A stretch of 64,000 nucleotides of DNA from Cohnella sp. OV330 (GTDB lineage: Bacteria > Bacillota > Bacilli > Paenibacillales > Paenibacillaceae): the NCBI RefSeq assembly GCF_900112065.1, contig NZ_FOKE01000003.1, positions 446,957-510,956 of the forward strand, written 5' to 3'. Below are positions 18,429 through 26,993 of this stretch, in pieces (position 1 is the first letter of the stretch; every line of letters starts with the position of its first letter). The position numbers and the translations under genes are program-made. The notes under the pieces are model-generated. The model saw only the letters and a program-made list of their open reading frames with translations. It ran no database searches and was not told the origin of the DNA.

Positions 18429-19805
18429 ATGAAGAAGAGCGCTTTGCTGGCAATGGGATTGGCGTTAGCCTTGGGAGCCACGGCTTGCGGGGGAGACAAC
18501 GAGACTTCGAAGGAATCGGCGGAGAGTTCCGGCGGCGCCAAGACGGGGGAGAAAATCAAAATCTCGTATTGGACGATCGACCGTCACGACGCCGATTACA
18601 TCAAGCAGGTCGTCGATGAGTTCAACGCGACGAACACCGACAACATCGAGGTCGAGTACGTCGTCAAGGCGGACGATTACGCGCAGGCGCTCGACCTGGC
18701 GTTCACGGCCAAGCAGGCGCCCGACGTGTTCCGGGCGAAGGAAGGCACCATTCAAACCTACTACAAAAAAGGTTACATGGCTCCGCTGGACGACTATATG
18801 ACGGAAGAGCAAAAGAAGGAATTCCAGGCGATACCGGACCTGAACCAGTTCGACGGCAAGATCTACAGCTTCCCGAACTACGGCAGCACGATGCGGCTCG
18901 TCTACAATAAGGATCTGTTCGCAAAGGCAGGTATCGCGAACCCTCCGACGACGCTGGCCGAGTTGGTCGAAGACGCGAAGAAGCTGACGGAGGCGGGCAA
19001 AGACATCGGCGCGTACGGCTTCGCTCTTCCCTTTAAGAACGCGGGCAGCGCCTGGAACAGATCCGCGAGGGTGATCGCAGAGCTGAGCGGCTACGGAGGC
19101 TTCGGCTTCGACTTCAAGACTGCGCGTTACGACTTCTCGGGCTTCAAGGAGATCGCCAAGGCATTTAAGCAAATGGTGGACGACGGAAGCACGCTGCCGG
19201 GCATGGAAGCGCTTGATATCGACCCGCTGCGGGCGCAATTCGCGGAAGGCAAGATCGGCATGTACCTGTCCTACTCCTCGGAGCCGGGCGTCTACAAGAC
19301 CCAATTCCCCGCGAAGATCGACTGGGCTGCGGCGCAGGCGCCGACAATCGACGGCACGGTCAAAGGCGCTTCCGGCTTCCTCGGCGGCCAATGGCTCGCC
19401 ATCAACGCCAATTCCGAGCATAAGGACGCGGCGTGGAAGTTCGTGAATTACATGTACGGCAACGAGATCCTTAAGGAATATCAGGAGAAGGGCTACGGCA
19501 TCTCGATGGTCGCCGACATCATCTCCTCGGCCGAGAAGCCGGACATCAACGGCATCGAAGGCTTCATGCCGAGCAAGTACGACGGCGTCTGGCCGGTGCA
19601 GCCGACGGTGACCGTCGAAGGATCCAAGGCCGAAGACGCGTTCTGGAAATACATCCTGGTCGGCGGAGACCTGGACCAGATTGTCGGGGACCTGAACGAT
19701 CGCTACAACAGCGCGCTGGACAAGGCGATCGCCGACGGAGACGTGACGATCGAGCCCGACCCGGACTTCGATTCGACGAAGCTGGCGGGCGCGTTCGCGG
19801 AATAA
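18429..19805 (+). CDS. Sugar ABC transporter substrate-binding lipoprotein (458 aa)
   Basis: Family 1 extracellular solute-binding protein. Signal peptide with lipobox ATAC (Cys about residue 20) and a short Ser/Gly/Glu linker, then the two-lobe binding fold (ISYWTIDRHD, APDVFRAKEGT, YNKDLFAKAGI, QWLAINANSEHKDAAWKFVNYM). The ATG at 18429 has AGGGGAGA upstream; another in-frame ATG at 18396 lacks a good site. It captures an oligosaccharide for the two permeases that follow; the neighbouring lyase suggests unsaturated or uronate oligosaccharides. A hairpin follows the gene, which commonly raises binding-protein expression over permease expression. Confidence 0.93.
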   Translation: MKKSALLAMGLALALGATACGGDNETSKESAESSGGAKTGEKIKISYWTIDRHDADYIKQVVDEFNATNTDNIEVEYVVKADDYAQALDLAFTAKQAPDVFRAKEGTIQTYYKKGYMAPLDDYMTEEQKKEFQAIPDLNQFDGKIYSFPNYGSTMRLVYNKDLFAKAGIANPPTTLAELVEDAKKLTEAGKDIGAYGFALPFKNAGSAWNRSARVIAELSGYGGFGFDFKTARYDFSGFKEIAKAFKQMVDDGSTLPGMEALDIDPLRAQFAEGKIGMYLSYSSEPGVYKTQFPAKIDWAAAQAPTIDGTVKGASGFLGGQWLAINANSEHKDAAWKFVNYMYGNEILKEYQEKGYGISMVADIISSAEKPDINGIEGFMPSKYDGVWPVQPTVTVEGSKAEDAFWKYILVGGDLDQIVGDLNDRYNSALDKAIADGDVTIEPDPDFDSTKLAGAFAE

Positions 19806-19815
19806 TCCATCTCAA

Positions 19816-19857
19816 GCCGGAGCCGGCTGCGCAGTTGCCGCGGGGCTCCGGTTTCTT
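19816..19857 (+). terminator. Intra-operon hairpin / partial terminator
   Basis: CCGGAGCC (19817-19824) and GGCTCCGG (19844-19851) form a perfect 8-bp stem followed by TTTCTTT. Position between a binding-protein gene and its permeases suggests attenuation rather than full termination. Confidence 0.65.
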
Positions 19858-19897
19858 TATACCGCGGCGCATTCATCTTTGAAGGAGGGACCTGCCC

Positions 19898-20797
19898 GTG
19901 CATCAGATTAAAAGAAAACTTCCGGGCTTCTGGTTTACGTTGCCCAGCCTGACGCTAACCGTCGTACTCGGCGTCTATCCCATCCTGTGGGCCATGCGCT
20001 TCATGTTCTTCGATTACCAAGGTTTCGGAGCCGAGAGGTTCGTCGGCTTCGCCAACTTCGACCGTCTGTTCTCCGATCGGGAGTTCGGGACGTCCGTTGC
20101 GAACACCTTCGTGTATGCAGGTGGCAAGCTCGCGCTCACGCTGCCGCTGTCCCTGTTGCTGGCCGTACTTTTGAATCGGGCGTTCCGCGGGCGTAATCTG
20201 CTGCGGGCGATCTATTTTCTTCCTACCATTATCAGTGCCTCGGTCATGTCGATCGTCTTCTTCATCCTGTTCAACTCGTATAACGGCGTCATCAATCAAT
20301 TCCTGCTTAAGCTTGGCGTCATTGACGATAGTATCGCTTGGCTCGGCCCGGACAAGGCGATGCTGACCGCCATCCTGATCGCGGTCTGGGGGGCGGTCGG
20401 CAATTACATGCTGTTGTTCATCGCGGGGCTTCAGGGCATTCCCGCCGACGTGTACGAGAGCGCGTCCTTGGACGGGGCCAATGGCGCGCAGAAGTTCTGG
20501 TTCATCACGATCCCGATGCTAGGACCGGTGCTTCAGATGGTCATGATGCTGGCCATCATCAATTCGCTCAAGGGCTACGAGAGTATTATGGTGCTGACCG
20601 AGGGGGGACCGATCGGCAAGACGGAGGTTATGTTCCTTTACGTGTATAAACTGTTCTTCCCGATCTCCACCTCGGGCAGCTCAGACGTTCAGCAGATCGG
20701 TTACGGGAGCGCGGTCGGCTTCGCCACGGCCGTCATCGTCGGCGTCGTGACCCTGGTTTATTTTGCGGCGTCCAAGAGGTTGAATCGTCTTTATTGA
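19898..20797 (+). CDS. Sugar ABC transporter permease, UgpA/MsmF type (299 aa)
   Basis: CUT1-type inner-membrane permease with six predicted segments and the EAA loop GIPADVYESASLDGANGAQKF contacting a shared ATPase. The GTG start follows GAAGGAGGG. It works with the substrate-binding lipoprotein upstream and the second permease downstream. No ATPase gene is in the cluster, so an MsmK-type ATPase encoded elsewhere is presumably used. Confidence 0.94.
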   Translation: MHQIKRKLPGFWFTLPSLTLTVVLGVYPILWAMRFMFFDYQGFGAERFVGFANFDRLFSDREFGTSVANTFVYAGGKLALTLPLSLLLAVLLNRAFRGRNLLRAIYFLPTIISASVMSIVFFILFNSYNGVINQFLLKLGVIDDSIAWLGPDKAMLTAILIAVWGAVGNYMLLFIAGLQGIPADVYESASLDGANGAQKFWFITIPMLGPVLQMVMMLAIINSLKGYESIMVLTEGGPIGKTEVMFLYVYKLFFPISTSGSSDVQQIGYGSAVGFATAVIVGVVTLVYFAASKRLNRLY

Positions 20798-20855
20798 TCT
20801 ACGGAGCCGTTTTTCGTTGCGCTATCGAGCCAGTCTATCGAACAGGAGGATTACG

Positions 20856-21746
20856 ATGACCGTCAAAGCATATGAACTTAGGCGCCAAGTCGCACGGTCG
20901 ACGAGCAAGCATCGATGGGGGCCGGGACTGGGCAAGCTCGCGTTATGGGCCTTTCTGATCGGGATGGCGGCCGCCCTGCTGTTTCCCATCGTGATTGCTT
21001 TTTTAGGCTCCTTCAAATCCAACGCGGAACTGACCGCCGGAGCGACCTTCCTGCCTTCCGAATGGCACTTTTCCAACTACGGCGAAGTCTGGGAGCAGGC
21101 GCATTTTTCCACTTATACGTGGAACAGTGCGTTCATTTCCGTCTTCTCCACGATCGGAACGCTTTTGATCGCTTCTCTTGCGGCTTACGCGGTCGATCGG
21201 ATGGATTTTCTCGGCAAAAAAACGTACGTTATCCTGCAGTCGGCAACGATGTTCATCTCCATTGGAGCCGTCGTGCTGCGTCCGCAATTCGAACTCATGG
21301 TCAACCTGGGCCTGCATACTTCCTTGTGGTCGGTTATTCTCATTTTGATCAGCGGGCATGCGTCGACCTTTTTTATCCTGCTGAGCTTCATGAAGGGAAT
21401 TCCGAAGGATCTCGACGAATCAGCCATGATCGACGGTTGCTCGAGACTGTGGACTTACTCCCGGATCATTCTTCCTCTGCTGGCTCCGGGACTCGGGGTC
21501 GCCGGGTTGTTCGCCTTCCGCCACGCCTGGAACGAATACATCCTGCCGCTCGTCTTCACGATGAGCCAGCCGAACCTGCAGGTACTGACGGTCGGTCTGG
21601 CCGGTCTCCGGTACGGTATCTCGTCCGCGGCGCAGACGCACTACATGATGGCCGGCGCGTGCTTATCCATACTTCCGCTGCTGCTCGCATACGTCTTGGC
21701 CAACAAATCGTTCATGCAGATGACAGCTGGCTCGGTCAAGGGCTGA
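20856..21746 (+). CDS. Sugar ABC transporter permease, UgpE/MsmG type (296 aa)
   Basis: Second CUT1 permease; six segments and EAA loop GIPKDLDESAMIDGCSRLWT. AGGAGG precedes the ATG at 20856; an open frame extends a few codons further upstream without a site. It ends 28 bp before the heparinase-family lyase gene, so transport and degradation are co-expressed. Confidence 0.94.
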   Translation: MTVKAYELRRQVARSTSKHRWGPGLGKLALWAFLIGMAAALLFPIVIAFLGSFKSNAELTAGATFLPSEWHFSNYGEVWEQAHFSTYTWNSAFISVFSTIGTLLIASLAAYAVDRMDFLGKKTYVILQSATMFISIGAVVLRPQFELMVNLGLHTSLWSVILILISGHASTFFILLSFMKGIPKDLDESAMIDGCSRLWTYSRIILPLLAPGLGVAGLFAFRHAWNEYILPLVFTMSQPNLQVLTVGLAGLRYGISSAAQTHYMMAGACLSILPLLLAYVLANKSFMQMTAGSVKG

Positions 21747-21774
21747 GGAGCGCGGAGAAGCAGGGGAGGCAGCC

Positions 21775-23916
21775 ATGAATCGAGAGCGAATGAATCGAAT
21801 CCTTTTGCAGGCTGCGGATCCTGTTTATACGGCCGCGGTCGAACGGCTTCGGACGGAGGCGGAGACCGCGCTGCGAATCCGTTACGAGATAGGTTCGAGT
21901 GAACGGTGCGACTGGTCGCACTACTATTATTGTCCGAAGGACGGGACGCGGCTGGTCTTCGACTGGGATCGTCCAGGCGAGCACCATTGTTCCTTCTGCG
22001 GCACGGTCTGCCAAGGCGAACCTTACGATGGGGCTTGGAGGAAGCTCGCTCACGAGCGAATCGGCAAGGGCGCCCGTGCCGCTTCGATCTACGGATTTCT
22101 GGCGAACGACGCGGTCGCAGCGGAGTGGGCCAAATCCGTTCTGCTCGCGTATGCCGAGCACTACGAAGGCTGCGAGATTCACGGGGGCATCCCGTACAAC
22201 GGTCCCGGCAAGCTATTCGCGCAGACGCTCGACGAAGCGCATTGGATCATCGATTTGTGCGACGCCTTTCGCTTTGCCGAATCTGCGCTAACGCGGGAAG
22301 AAAATGCGCGGGTTCGCGAAGGGCTTCTGCTACCGTGCGCACGCTTCCTCGCGGCTTATCAGGAGGAGCAGATCCACAATCACGCGGTGCTGATCGCTTC
22401 CGCCCTTTCCATACTGGGTCACTTGCTCGGCGACCCCGGGATTATTCGAAGCGGACTCGAAGGTCCTTACGGGCTTCTCAAACAACTGGAGAGGGGCGTC
22501 CTCGAAGACGGGATGTGGTACGAAGGCAACTTCCACTATCACTTCTACGCGTTCGAATCGCTGCTGCGGTGCGCCATGATGGTCGAAGGGACAGGCTCGC
22601 AGCTAAACGGCCTTCCCGTGCTCGAGCGCATGTTCAACCTGCCGCTCGGCTATGTTCTGCCGGACGGCCGGCTACCGAACGTCAACGACGCCAGCTACGG
22701 GATGACGCTGGCCGACTTAGCCCCCTACTACGAGATCGCCTACGGCTGGTTCGGGCGCGAACGCTACGCCGACGCGCTTCGGCTGGCTTACGGAATGGAC
22801 AGCAGGGGAGTCTTAGGAGCCGGGTTTGCCCCTGCGAAGCGCGATTCGTTCCAGGCGCTGGCTTATGGACACAAGCTGTCCAACGACAGCGACGGTCCCT
22901 CCGATTCTCCGGTTTCGCTTCGTCAAACCGTACGATCGGATGCCTCCTCCCCATACTGCGGGCTGACGAAGCTAGTCAATCGGCAGGGCTGGCATTTGCT
23001 CGTCAAGCATAGCCCGTTCGGCGGCGAACACGACCATATGGATCGGCTCGGGCTATCGTTCTCGGTCGGCTCGTTGCCGCTTTTTGTCGATCCGGGAACG
23101 ACTTCGTACGCGGTGCCTGCCCACTATGGCTGGTTCAAGCACACGTACTCGCACAATACGGTCTCGCTTAACGGATGCGATCAGCCTCCGGCGGACGGAG
23201 AGCGGGTTCAGTACCTGAAGGAGACTTGGGGCTCGTGGGTGGAGAGCCGGGTGGAATGGGCGGATGACGACGACCCGTCTCGTTATCGAATGAAGGGAGC
23301 GATCGTTCTGCCGGCGGAGATGTGCACCTGGGACGAGGACGCGTACCGCGGAGTCCGGATCGGTCGCATCGACATGCTGACGGACGAGGCGTTGCTCGAT
23401 ATCGTGCGGGTGTCGTCCCCTGCAAAGCGAGATGTGGATCTCCTGTACCATATGAGCGGCGAGTTAGAGGAGGAAGGCCCCGAATGGAACGAATGGTACG
23501 GCCGCTTAAGCACGGGATCGTCTGACTGGATCAACGAGGTGCGGCGGCGTCCGGACGAAGCCGAAAACATGCAACGATGGCGGGTGGAGGAGGGGGCGCT
23601 TCTACAAGCCGGCTGGTGTTCCCATCCTTCCGAGGTTCTGCTCGCGCGCACGCCCGACAATCCGCCGAGCAGGCAGCGACGGACGTGGATCCGCCGCGTC
23701 GCCGACGCAAACGGACGCGACGTCATTTTTATCCATGCGTTTGCCTATGAATCGAATGCCTCCTCGGCGGAGCCGAGGGAAGGGGCGTCTCTCTCGCTTT
23801 GCGTCGAGTCCAGGGAGGAGGGACGATTGCACATACGGCTAAGCGCGGGCGGATCTGAGCGGGAATGGGAGTTGGACTGGCAACACGCTCAAGCGTACTT
23901 GAGATTAATAGAATAG
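21775..23916 (+). CDS. Heparinase II/III-family polysaccharide lyase (713 aa)
   Basis: N-terminal alpha/alpha toroid (about 60-360) containing QIHNHAV (Asn202, His203) and MWYEGNFHYHFY (Tyr249, Tyr255), the Asn/His/Tyr pattern of this superfamily, and a C-terminal beta-sandwich (about 400-640) opening with SPFGGEHDHMDRLGLSF, whose histidines usually bind a structural metal. A cysteine-rich stretch near 60-83 (CPKDG, then CSFCG) looks like an extra zinc knuckle. No signal peptide, so it should act on imported oligosaccharides, cleaving uronic acid linkages by beta-elimination. Next to a KdgF-like cupin, which handles the unsaturated monouronate product. Exact PL family and substrate not determined. 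Confidence 0.88.
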   Translation: MNRERMNRILLQAADPVYTAAVERLRTEAETALRIRYEIGSSERCDWSHYYYCPKDGTRLVFDWDRPGEHHCSFCGTVCQGEPYDGAWRKLAHERIGKGARAASIYGFLANDAVAAEWAKSVLLAYAEHYEGCEIHGGIPYNGPGKLFAQTLDEAHWIIDLCDAFRFAESALTREENARVREGLLLPCARFLAAYQEEQIHNHAVLIASALSILGHLLGDPGIIRSGLEGPYGLLKQLERGVLEDGMWYEGNFHYHFYAFESLLRCAMMVEGTGSQLNGLPVLERMFNLPLGYVLPDGRLPNVNDASYGMTLADLAPYYEIAYGWFGRERYADALRLAYGMDSRGVLGAGFAPAKRDSFQALAYGHKLSNDSDGPSDSPVSLRQTVRSDASSPYCGLTKLVNRQGWHLLVKHSPFGGEHDHMDRLGLSFSVGSLPLFVDPGTTSYAVPAHYGWFKHTYSHNTVSLNGCDQPPADGERVQYLKETWGSWVESRVEWADDDDPSRYRMKGAIVLPAEMCTWDEDAYRGVRIGRIDMLTDEALLDIVRVSSPAKRDVDLLYHMSGELEEEGPEWNEWYGRLSTGSSDWINEVRRRPDEAENMQRWRVEEGALLQAGWCSHPSEVLLARTPDNPPSRQRRTWIRRVADANGRDVIFIHAFAYESNASSAEPREGASLSLCVESREEGRLHIRLSAGGSEREWELDWQHAQAYLRLIE

Positions 23917-24031
23917 AATGATAGACGATCCGGGATCTCTGGCTGTAGGGCTCCAAAGTGCAAGAAATCCCGCACATCGGCCGATGGCGGCGATCGTGCA
24001 TTAAAAGGAACCGACGAGAGGAGGACAGAAC

Positions 24032-24355
24032 ATGCCGTACGAGAAGGACGATTGGGAATCGGCGGAGCCCGGCATCAAACGCCGGGTGTTCAAGCCGGGA
24101 AGATCGCTAATGATGATGGAGGTGCATTTCGAAGAGGGCGCCCAAGGTTACGCGCATTCCCATCCGCACGAGCAGTTGACTTATTGCTTAAAGGGAAGCT
24201 TCGAGTTCCGCATCGATGGCGTCAAACATCTGCTCAAGCAAGGCGAGACGCTGGTCATCCCGAGCGGTGCCGTCCATAGGACGACGGCGATCGAAGAAGG
24301 GACGCTGCTCGATACGTTCACGCCGCTTCGAGACGACTTGCTTAAACGAGTTTGA
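24032..24355 (+). CDS. kdgF: KdgF-like cupin, unsaturated uronate processing (107 aa)
   Basis: Single small cupin domain with SHPHEQLTYCLKGSFEFRIDG and a second metal-ligand region IPSGAVHRTT; the N-terminus EPGIKRRVF and LMMMEVHFEEGAQG are close to KdgF proteins. KdgF converts 4,5-unsaturated monouronates, released by pectate, alginate or glycosaminoglycan lyases, to linear ketone forms. GAGAGGAGGA precedes the ATG. It is 115 bp downstream of the lyase, which fits its expected role. This strongly suggests that the locus degrades a uronic-acid polymer. Confidence 0.82.
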   Translation: MPYEKDDWESAEPGIKRRVFKPGRSLMMMEVHFEEGAQGYAHSHPHEQLTYCLKGSFEFRIDGVKHLLKQGETLVIPSGAVHRTTAIEEGTLLDTFTPLRDDLLKRV

Positions 24356-24562
24356 ATCGCCGGAGGAATCGCGGATTGATTGGAATTTGCGCCATACGCC
24401 AGCCCGGCTCGTATGCGAATCTGTCGTGTTTGACCGTCGGACCCGCAATGGCATGCCGCATTGGGCTTCATGAGAACGATTCTGAATGAGATGAAAGAAA
24501 GCATTATCTCAAGCGAATGAAGAGCGTTGTTTATAAACATTACCCACACGTGTGTTCGAAGT

Positions 24563-24600
24563 GAAGCTGTTTCGCGATCCGGCGAACGGCTTCTTTTTTT
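24563..24600 (+). terminator. Rho-independent terminator
   Basis: GAAGCTGTTTCGC pairs with GGCGAACGGCTTC (small bulge) and is followed by seven T residues. It ends the transporter-lyase-KdgF transcript about 210 bp after the last stop. Confidence 0.75.
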
Positions 24601-24662
24601 GCATAACAGCCTTGTGTTCCGGAGCGTCCCCTCATCCATTTTAAATCTTATAGCAGGGATCA

Positions 24663-24998
24663 GAGGCGATCGGCCTCCAGGCGCGTGCATGATGCTTCAT
24701 CGCCTTCCCTACAGGAGGCGATCTGCCTTCGTGCACCCGCATGATGCTCATCGCCTTCACTACAGGAGGCGATCGGCCTCCAGGCGCCCGCATGATGCTC
24801 ATCGCTTTCCCTACAGGAGGCGATCGGCCTCCAGGCGCCCGCATGATGCTCATCGCCTTCACTACAAGAGGCGATCGGCCTCCAGGCGCCCGCATGATGC
24901 TCATCGACTTCACTACAAGAGGCGATCGGCCTCCGTGCGCCCGCATGATGCTCAGCGCCTTCACTACAGGAGGCGATTGGCCTCCGTGCACCCGCATG
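24663..24998. repeat. 51-bp minisatellite, six full copies plus a partial seventh
   Basis: Units start at 24663, 24715, 24766, 24817, 24868, 24919 and 24970; the first is 52 bp through one extra T, the rest are 51. Each begins GAGGCGATCGGCCTCC, which with the preceding G is a perfect GGAGGC/GCCTCC hairpin in most copies, and contains the small palindrome GCATGATGC. Copies differ at a few positions, so the array has aged since duplication. Located between convergent-free transcription units, upstream of the Opp promoters. Confidence 0.92.
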
Positions 24999-25094
24999 CC
25001 TACGTACTTCCGCGTCCGCAATTGCTAGCCTCGGTTCGACCGCCCGCGCATACTTCATTCCGTCTTGTGGGATACCATAATTAGTCAACGTGGT

Positions 25095-25123
25095 TGCCGG
25101 GCACCGGCGCGATCGTTATAATA
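25095..25123 (+). promoter_or_regulatory. Probable sigma-A promoter of the Opp operon
   Basis: TTGCCG (25095-25100), 17-bp spacer, perfect TATAAT (25118-25123). A second TATAAT at 25203-25208 with TTGCAA at 25177-25182 has a poor 20-bp spacer and is a weaker candidate nearer the gene. Confidence 0.6.
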
Positions 25124-25255
25124 AGGAAGTTGTCGGTGTATTCGTCAGCATTCGACAAAAACTTTTGAAATAAATCTTGCAATCCCGAGTAAGCCGATGT
25201 ACTATAATAAAACTGTTACAAAAACAGATACAGAGATACAGTGGAGGGTGAAACT

Positions 25256-26905
25256 ATGCTTAACCGCAACAAAAAACGCTTTAGCGGCATCATCGTACTT
25301 GCGCTGCTGACCATGCTCGCAAGCGCGTGCTCCGGCAACAACAACGCGAACAACGCTTCTCCGAGCGCTTCGGGCACTGCGTCCGCCACCGCTTCGGCTT
25401 CCGGCTCGCAGCCGGCGGCAAGCGGCGAAGCCAAAGACGGCGGCAGCCTGATCCTCGCCGTCGCCGCGGATCCGGTCATTCTCAATCCGAACTACGCTGG
25501 CGACCGCGTCAGCCTGACGATCGACCAGGCGCTCTACGCGCCGCTGTTCCAGGTGAACAACGGCAAGCGGACGTACTATCTCGCAGACAGCCTCGACCTG
25601 TCCGAGGACAAGCTCACGTATACGATGAAGCTGAAGAGCGGCCTGACCTGGCATGACGGCCAGCCGCTGACCGCGGACGACGTTGTGTTCACGATCGACA
25701 AGATCCTCGACGAGTCGCAGAACAGCTTCCTGCGCGGCAATTTCATCATCGGCGGCAAGCCGGTCCAAGCGGTGAAGGTGGACGACACGACCGTGCAGCT
25801 CAAGCTGCCGCAGGTCGCGCCGGGCTTCGAGGCGACGCTGGTCCAGGTGTTCCCGATTCCGAAGCATATCTACGAGAACGAAGCGAACATCGAGAAGAGC
25901 CCGAAGAACCAAGCACCGGTCGGTTCCGGCGCGTTCAAGTTCAAGGAATACAAGACCGGCGAGTATCTGACGCTCGAGCGCTTCGACGGCTACTTCGGCG
26001 GCAAGCCTCATCTCGACTCGATCACGTACCGGATCGCCAAGGATACGAACGCGGCCAACCTGGCGCTGCAGAATGGCGAGATCAACGTCAAGTATCTCGA
26101 TCCGCAGGACGTATCGACGATCCAGGCTTCGGGCAACTTCGAGATCCTGCCTTATAGCGAAGGCCGCCTCGCCTACATGCTGTTCAACCACAACAGCGCT
26201 TCGGGCTTGCTGGCCAAGAAGGAAGTCCGCGAGGCGATCGGCTACGCGCTGAACCGCGAAGAGCTGATCCAGGTCGCCTATGCTTCCGCCGACTATGCCG
26301 ATCCGGCCCACTCGTTCTTGACGCCGGACGTGCTCTACCAGACGAACGACGTACCGACCTATGACAACGACGTCGCCAAGGCGAAGGAACTGCTGCAGAC
26401 GGCGGGCGTGAAGAACGCGAAACTGCGCTTCATCGTATCGAGCGGCAACAAGGTGCAAGAAGCAATCTCGCTGTACGTGCAGCAGAAGCTGAAGGAAGTC
26501 GGCATCACGGTCGAGTTGAACAGCATGGACGCCTCGGCGTTCGGGGCGAAGTTCACCGATCCGAAGGCAACGGACTTCGATCTCGTCGTCGGCGGCTACA
26601 TTATGGGCTTCGATCCGGATGCGTACAGCATGCTGTTCACCTCCGACGGATCGGCCAACTACTCGCACTACAGCAATCCCGAGGTGGACGCCCTGTTCAA
26701 GCAAGGCTCCGGCGAAGGGGATGCGGCCAAGCGCGAAGAGATCTACAAGAACGCCCAGAAGCTCGTCGCGGAGGACGCCGCGATCTACCCGATCGCGTAC
26801 ACCAAGACGATCGTGGCGGTCGACAAGAGATACGGCGGCATCGAAGAAGCCGTGCTTAAGCCGGTCGTCATCTTCGAGGATCCATCCAAGCTGTACGTCA
26901 AATAA
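25256..26905 (+). CDS. Oligopeptide-type ABC substrate-binding lipoprotein (549 aa)
   Basis: Family 5 (OppA/DppA) solute-binding protein. Signal peptide with lipobox ASAC (Cys about residue 24), an Asn/Ser/Ala-rich linker, then the family core (GGSLILAVAADPVILNPNY, YTMKLKSGLTWHDGQPLTADDV, VGSGAFKFKEY). TGGAGGGTG precedes the ATG at 25256; an in-frame GTG at 25241 overlaps that site. Heads an operon with two permeases and two ATPases. Could bind peptides, nickel complexes or oligosaccharides; family members vary. Confidence 0.93.
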   Translation: MLNRNKKRFSGIIVLALLTMLASACSGNNNANNASPSASGTASATASASGSQPAASGEAKDGGSLILAVAADPVILNPNYAGDRVSLTIDQALYAPLFQVNNGKRTYYLADSLDLSEDKLTYTMKLKSGLTWHDGQPLTADDVVFTIDKILDESQNSFLRGNFIIGGKPVQAVKVDDTTVQLKLPQVAPGFEATLVQVFPIPKHIYENEANIEKSPKNQAPVGSGAFKFKEYKTGEYLTLERFDGYFGGKPHLDSITYRIAKDTNAANLALQNGEINVKYLDPQDVSTIQASGNFEILPYSEGRLAYMLFNHNSASGLLAKKEVREAIGYALNREELIQVAYASADYADPAHSFLTPDVLYQTNDVPTYDNDVAKAKELLQTAGVKNAKLRFIVSSGNKVQEAISLYVQQKLKEVGITVELNSMDASAFGAKFTDPKATDFDLVVGGYIMGFDPDAYSMLFTSDGSANYSHYSNPEVDALFKQGSGEGDAAKREEIYKNAQKLVAEDAAIYPIAYTKTIVAVDKRYGGIEEAVLKPVVIFEDPSKLYVK

Positions 26906-26935
26906 GACGCTGTTGAAATACCGGACGCGCAAGAA

Positions 26936-26965
26936 AATAAGCTGGTTCGTCCAGCTTATTTTTTT
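26936..26965 (+). terminator. Intra-operon hairpin with T-run after the binding protein
   Basis: AATAAGCTGG and CCAGCTTATT form a perfect 10-bp stem with a 5-nt loop, followed by TTTTT. It stands between the binding-protein gene and the first permease, a partial terminator likely to set the excess of binding protein. Confidence 0.8.
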
Positions 26966-26993
26966 GTACGTCTAAGGCCTGGGAGCGTACGGA

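Larger units (their letters stand above)
24356..25255. other. 900-bp intergenic region
   Basis: Contains the terminator at 24563-24600, a 51-bp minisatellite at 24663-24998 and promoters of the Opp operon (25095-25208). Also a perfect CACACGTGTG palindrome at about 24545-24554 of unknown meaning. No credible gene: reading frames across the repeat stay open in several frames and both strands only because 51 is a multiple of three. Confidence 0.7.

Noticed and set aside
24545-24554. CACACGTGTG palindrome as another LacI operator
   Set aside because: Flanks do not match the ATAACACGTGTYAT sites at 4.7-5.9 kb and no gene start is close by.
24527-25084. Repeat-encoded proteins on either strand across the minisatellite
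   Set aside because: Frames stay open only because the unit is 51 bp; three different frames are open at once and none has a signal peptide, conserved domain or clear start.
25202-26932. Minus-strand open frame of 576 codons opposite the Opp binding protein
   Set aside because: Shadow of a strongly coding plus-strand gene with lipobox and family motifs.
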